From CAYPZU01 sp964415395 (GTDB lineage: Bacteria; Chlamydiota; Chlamydiia; Chlamydiales; SM23-39), in contig CAYPZU010000098.1 of the NCBI GenBank assembly GCA_964415395.1, forward strand, positions 1 to 6,334: 6,334 nt of DNA, written 5' to 3'. Within the stretch, counting starts at the first letter, position 1. Each line of letters opens with the position of its first letter. The notes under the pieces are model-generated. The model did no database searches and was not told the origin of the DNA. It saw only the letters and a list, made by a program, of their open reading frames with translations. Positions 5,195-6,334 of the stretch are shown one piece after another. Position numbers and translations under genes: made by a program.

Positions 5195-6117
5195 CAAGTG
5201 ATTCTTCTTGAGGAATATCGTCAGCAACTGATTCTGATTTCAGAATTTTTTCCGAGATTCCCTTGCTGAATTTTTTCGTGAGCTGCACGTCAAGATGTGT
5301 GTAGCGCTGCAACATTTGCAGCGTGCGATGGCCCATAGCGGTGGCAAGTTCAAGATTGGAGGCACCTTGCCCAGCGGCGAATGTCGCGAAGGTGTGCCGC
5401 ATGTCGTGAGCACGGAAATTTGTTATGCCAGCGGTGCGGAGAGCTGTTTGCCAGGCTTTCTTGATGTCGATGCGCCCGAAGGCAGTTTTGCTGGCAAAGA
5501 CGAGCGGCTTGAGTGGGTGGCGAAGTTCGTAGAGCCGTTTGAGTTCAGCGATGATTGGATCATCGAGAGAGATACTACGTGGGCGACCGTTTTTGGTTTC
5601 TTTGAGATAAGCAAGGTGATTATTAAAGTCAATGTCTCTCCATTCTAGATTGAGAATTTCACCCTGGCGGGCGCCTGTGATGATGGAAATGATAACGATG
5701 CAATAGAGATAGGGACTGCGGCTTTTGCGACAGGCATCGAGAAGGCGCTCAATTTCGGCTTCGGAAAGGATGCGGTCGCGTCCTGGATTCTCTTTGAGCT
5801 TTTGGAGGTGGATGCAAGGGCTTTCGTTGATCCAGCGGAGCTTGACGGCATAGGTGAAGATGGCGGAGAGTGACGCGGTGTAGCGGTTGATTGTGGAGTT
5901 GGTTCGCTTTTTTCCTGAGACGGAGGGAGTGTTTGAGAGAAGGAGTCTTTCTTTGGCGATGAATTCGGGTGTGATGTGAATGAGAGCGTAAGAGCTGAAG
6001 CGCGATTGCCAGTAAGAGAGGTNNNNNNNNNNCGAAGTGATCACAGACTGTGGGATAGCCTTTGATGCGGACGACTGCGCGCCAGCTTTTACCGTCTTTT
6101 CTTTTGTATACTGCCAT
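5187..6117 (-). CDS. int: tyrosine-recombinase integrase, sequence incomplete at an N-run
   Basis: This enzyme integrates and excises the element at the tRNA gene. The N-terminal arm-binding part begins MAVYKRKDGKSWRAVVRIKG, and the catalytic domain has the full active site. Arg is in TGARQGEILNLEW (codon at 5667-5669), Lys in KETKNGRPRS (5592-5594), His-x-x-Arg in AHDMRHTF (5406-5408 and 5397-5399), His in MGHRTLQ (5328-5330) and the Tyr nucleophile in QRYTHLD (5301-5303). The N-run at 6023-6032 separates VCDHF from LSYWQSRF. Relatives have roughly 40-50 residues there, so a segment of the core-binding domain is absent from the assembly rather than from the gene. Frame on both sides requires the missing length to be a multiple of three. 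The ATG at 6117 fits the family start; the ribosome site (AAAGGTTGG) is weak. The gene points away from the tRNA end, as is usual for tRNA-targeting islands. Confidence 0.95.
6023..6032. other. 10-base N-run: scaffold gap inside the integrase gene
   Basis: Here the flanks share no overlap. The upstream frame ends one base after the Phe codon of VCDHF, and the downstream frame for LSYW begins two bases after the gap, so the true insert must be a multiple of three. Family length suggests about 120-150 missing bases. The ten Ns are a placeholder. Confidence 0.75.
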
Positions 6118-6283
6118 GGTTCCAACCTTTGGTTTTAGGATTCGATAGCTGGATTGCAGTGTTGGATAAAGTTCCGTTCCTCTGCACCGTTTTTGCACCG
6201 TAAGCGAAAAAACTTAGTCCAAATGGGATTTTTGGATCAAGGTTGATGCGCTTATGTGCTTGGAATTGCGTCATTTAGAAAAA
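6118..6283. promoter_or_regulatory. integrase leader / attachment-site flank
   Basis: These 166 bases lie between the tRNA 3' end and the integrase start and contain no credible gene. They should hold the integrase promoter and the integrase arm-binding sites. I see a tandem TGCACCGT repeat (6183-6201) and a TCCAAA-7-TTTGGA dyad (6218-6236), which on the minus strand is followed five bases later by TTTTTT and could be a weak terminator for the tRNA transcript. No promoter with two good hexamers is visible. Confidence 0.45.
6183..6201. repeat. two direct TGCACCGT copies 11 bp apart, candidate integrase or Xis sites
   Basis: TGCACCGT occurs at 6183-6190 and again at 6194-6201, separated by TTT, so the copies are one helical turn apart. 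The position, between the tRNA end and the integrase start, is where arm-type integrase sites or excisionase sites are found in tRNA-targeting elements. The function is inferred from position and spacing. Confidence 0.4.
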
Positions 6284-6334
6284 TGGGGCAACCTGGATTT
6301 GAACCAGAGACCGACGGGTTATGAGTCCGCTGCT
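6284..6334 (-). tRNA. tRNA with CAT anticodon (Met, or lysidine-type Ile), 3' part only
   Basis: Read on the minus strand, the window edge starts inside the tRNA. It continues through the anticodon loop CTCATAA (anticodon CAT at 6323-6321), a variable loop, the T arm TCTGG-TTCAAAT-CCAGG (all five pairs match), the acceptor strand TTGCCCC and discriminator A at 6284. The 5' half lies beyond the window. CCA is not encoded; the next bases are TTTTTCTAAATG. The anticodon stem has one A-C mismatch next to the loop. The CAT anticodon fits elongator Met or the Ile tRNA modified with lysidine, and the missing half is needed to decide. With the integrase immediately downstream, this 3' end is the likely attachment site. 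Confidence 0.88.

Noticed and set aside
5295..5648. 117-aa plus-strand frame
   Set aside because: It is antisense to the catalytic domain of the integrase, which has all active-site residues in place.

Overview
The window looks like the tRNA-proximal part of an integrated mobile element (genomic island or phage-satellite type) in a bacterium of moderate-to-low GC content. The host cannot be fixed from the sequence. The tRNA at the right edge has no encoded CCA, which argues against a typical gammaproteobacterium. An environmental chlamydia-like or amoeba-associated host is my best guess, and it is only a guess.

Layout, right to left (nearly everything is on the minus strand). The 3' half of a CAT-anticodon tRNA gene (6284-6334) is followed by a 166-bp leader with an 11-bp-spaced direct repeat, then a tyrosine integrase (5187-6117, interrupted by an N-run). 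A perfect 14-bp hairpin separates it from four tightly packed cargo genes: a trypsin-like serine peptidase (4285-5145), a HicB-type ribbon-helix-helix protein (3960-4274), a DUF1016/YhcG PD-(D/E)XK nuclease (2854-3953, broken only by an assembly gap) and an unrecognised 324-aa protein that may be a decayed recombinase fold (1883-2857). After a 118-bp intergenic region comes a second compact unit: an AlpA/excisionase-like wHTH protein (1567-1764), a replication-initiator-like protein (605-1552) and an HTH/coiled-coil protein (165-590). On the plus strand, converging with that unit, lies the C-terminal tail of a gene that resembles Cys-containing PD-(D/E)XK (Cas4/AddB-like) nucleases (1-147).

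The main discovery is inside the replication-like gene. Positions 1121-1197 hold seven tandem 11-bp units with an invariant GG, mostly TGG, at an exact 11-bp period. They sit in the part of the gene that encodes a low-complexity interdomain linker. Eleven is not a multiple of three, so protein repetition does not explain the pattern. A 40-bp stretch of only 25% GC lies immediately on the 3' side of the array in the gene's sense direction. This is the layout of the lambda origin inside gene O (iterons in the linker, then an AT-rich stretch), so I propose a replication origin embedded in the initiator gene.

Working model: the integrase and the excisionase-like protein insert and excise the element at the tRNA 3' end, and the initiator and its internal iterons replicate it. 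The HTH/coiled-coil protein might be a small-terminase-like or regulatory factor. The peptidase-HicB-nuclease-orf324 block is cargo, possibly a defence or toxin-antitoxin type module. Two 10-base N-runs are scaffold joins. One collapses perfectly on a 4-base overlap; the other hides a real missing stretch of the integrase.
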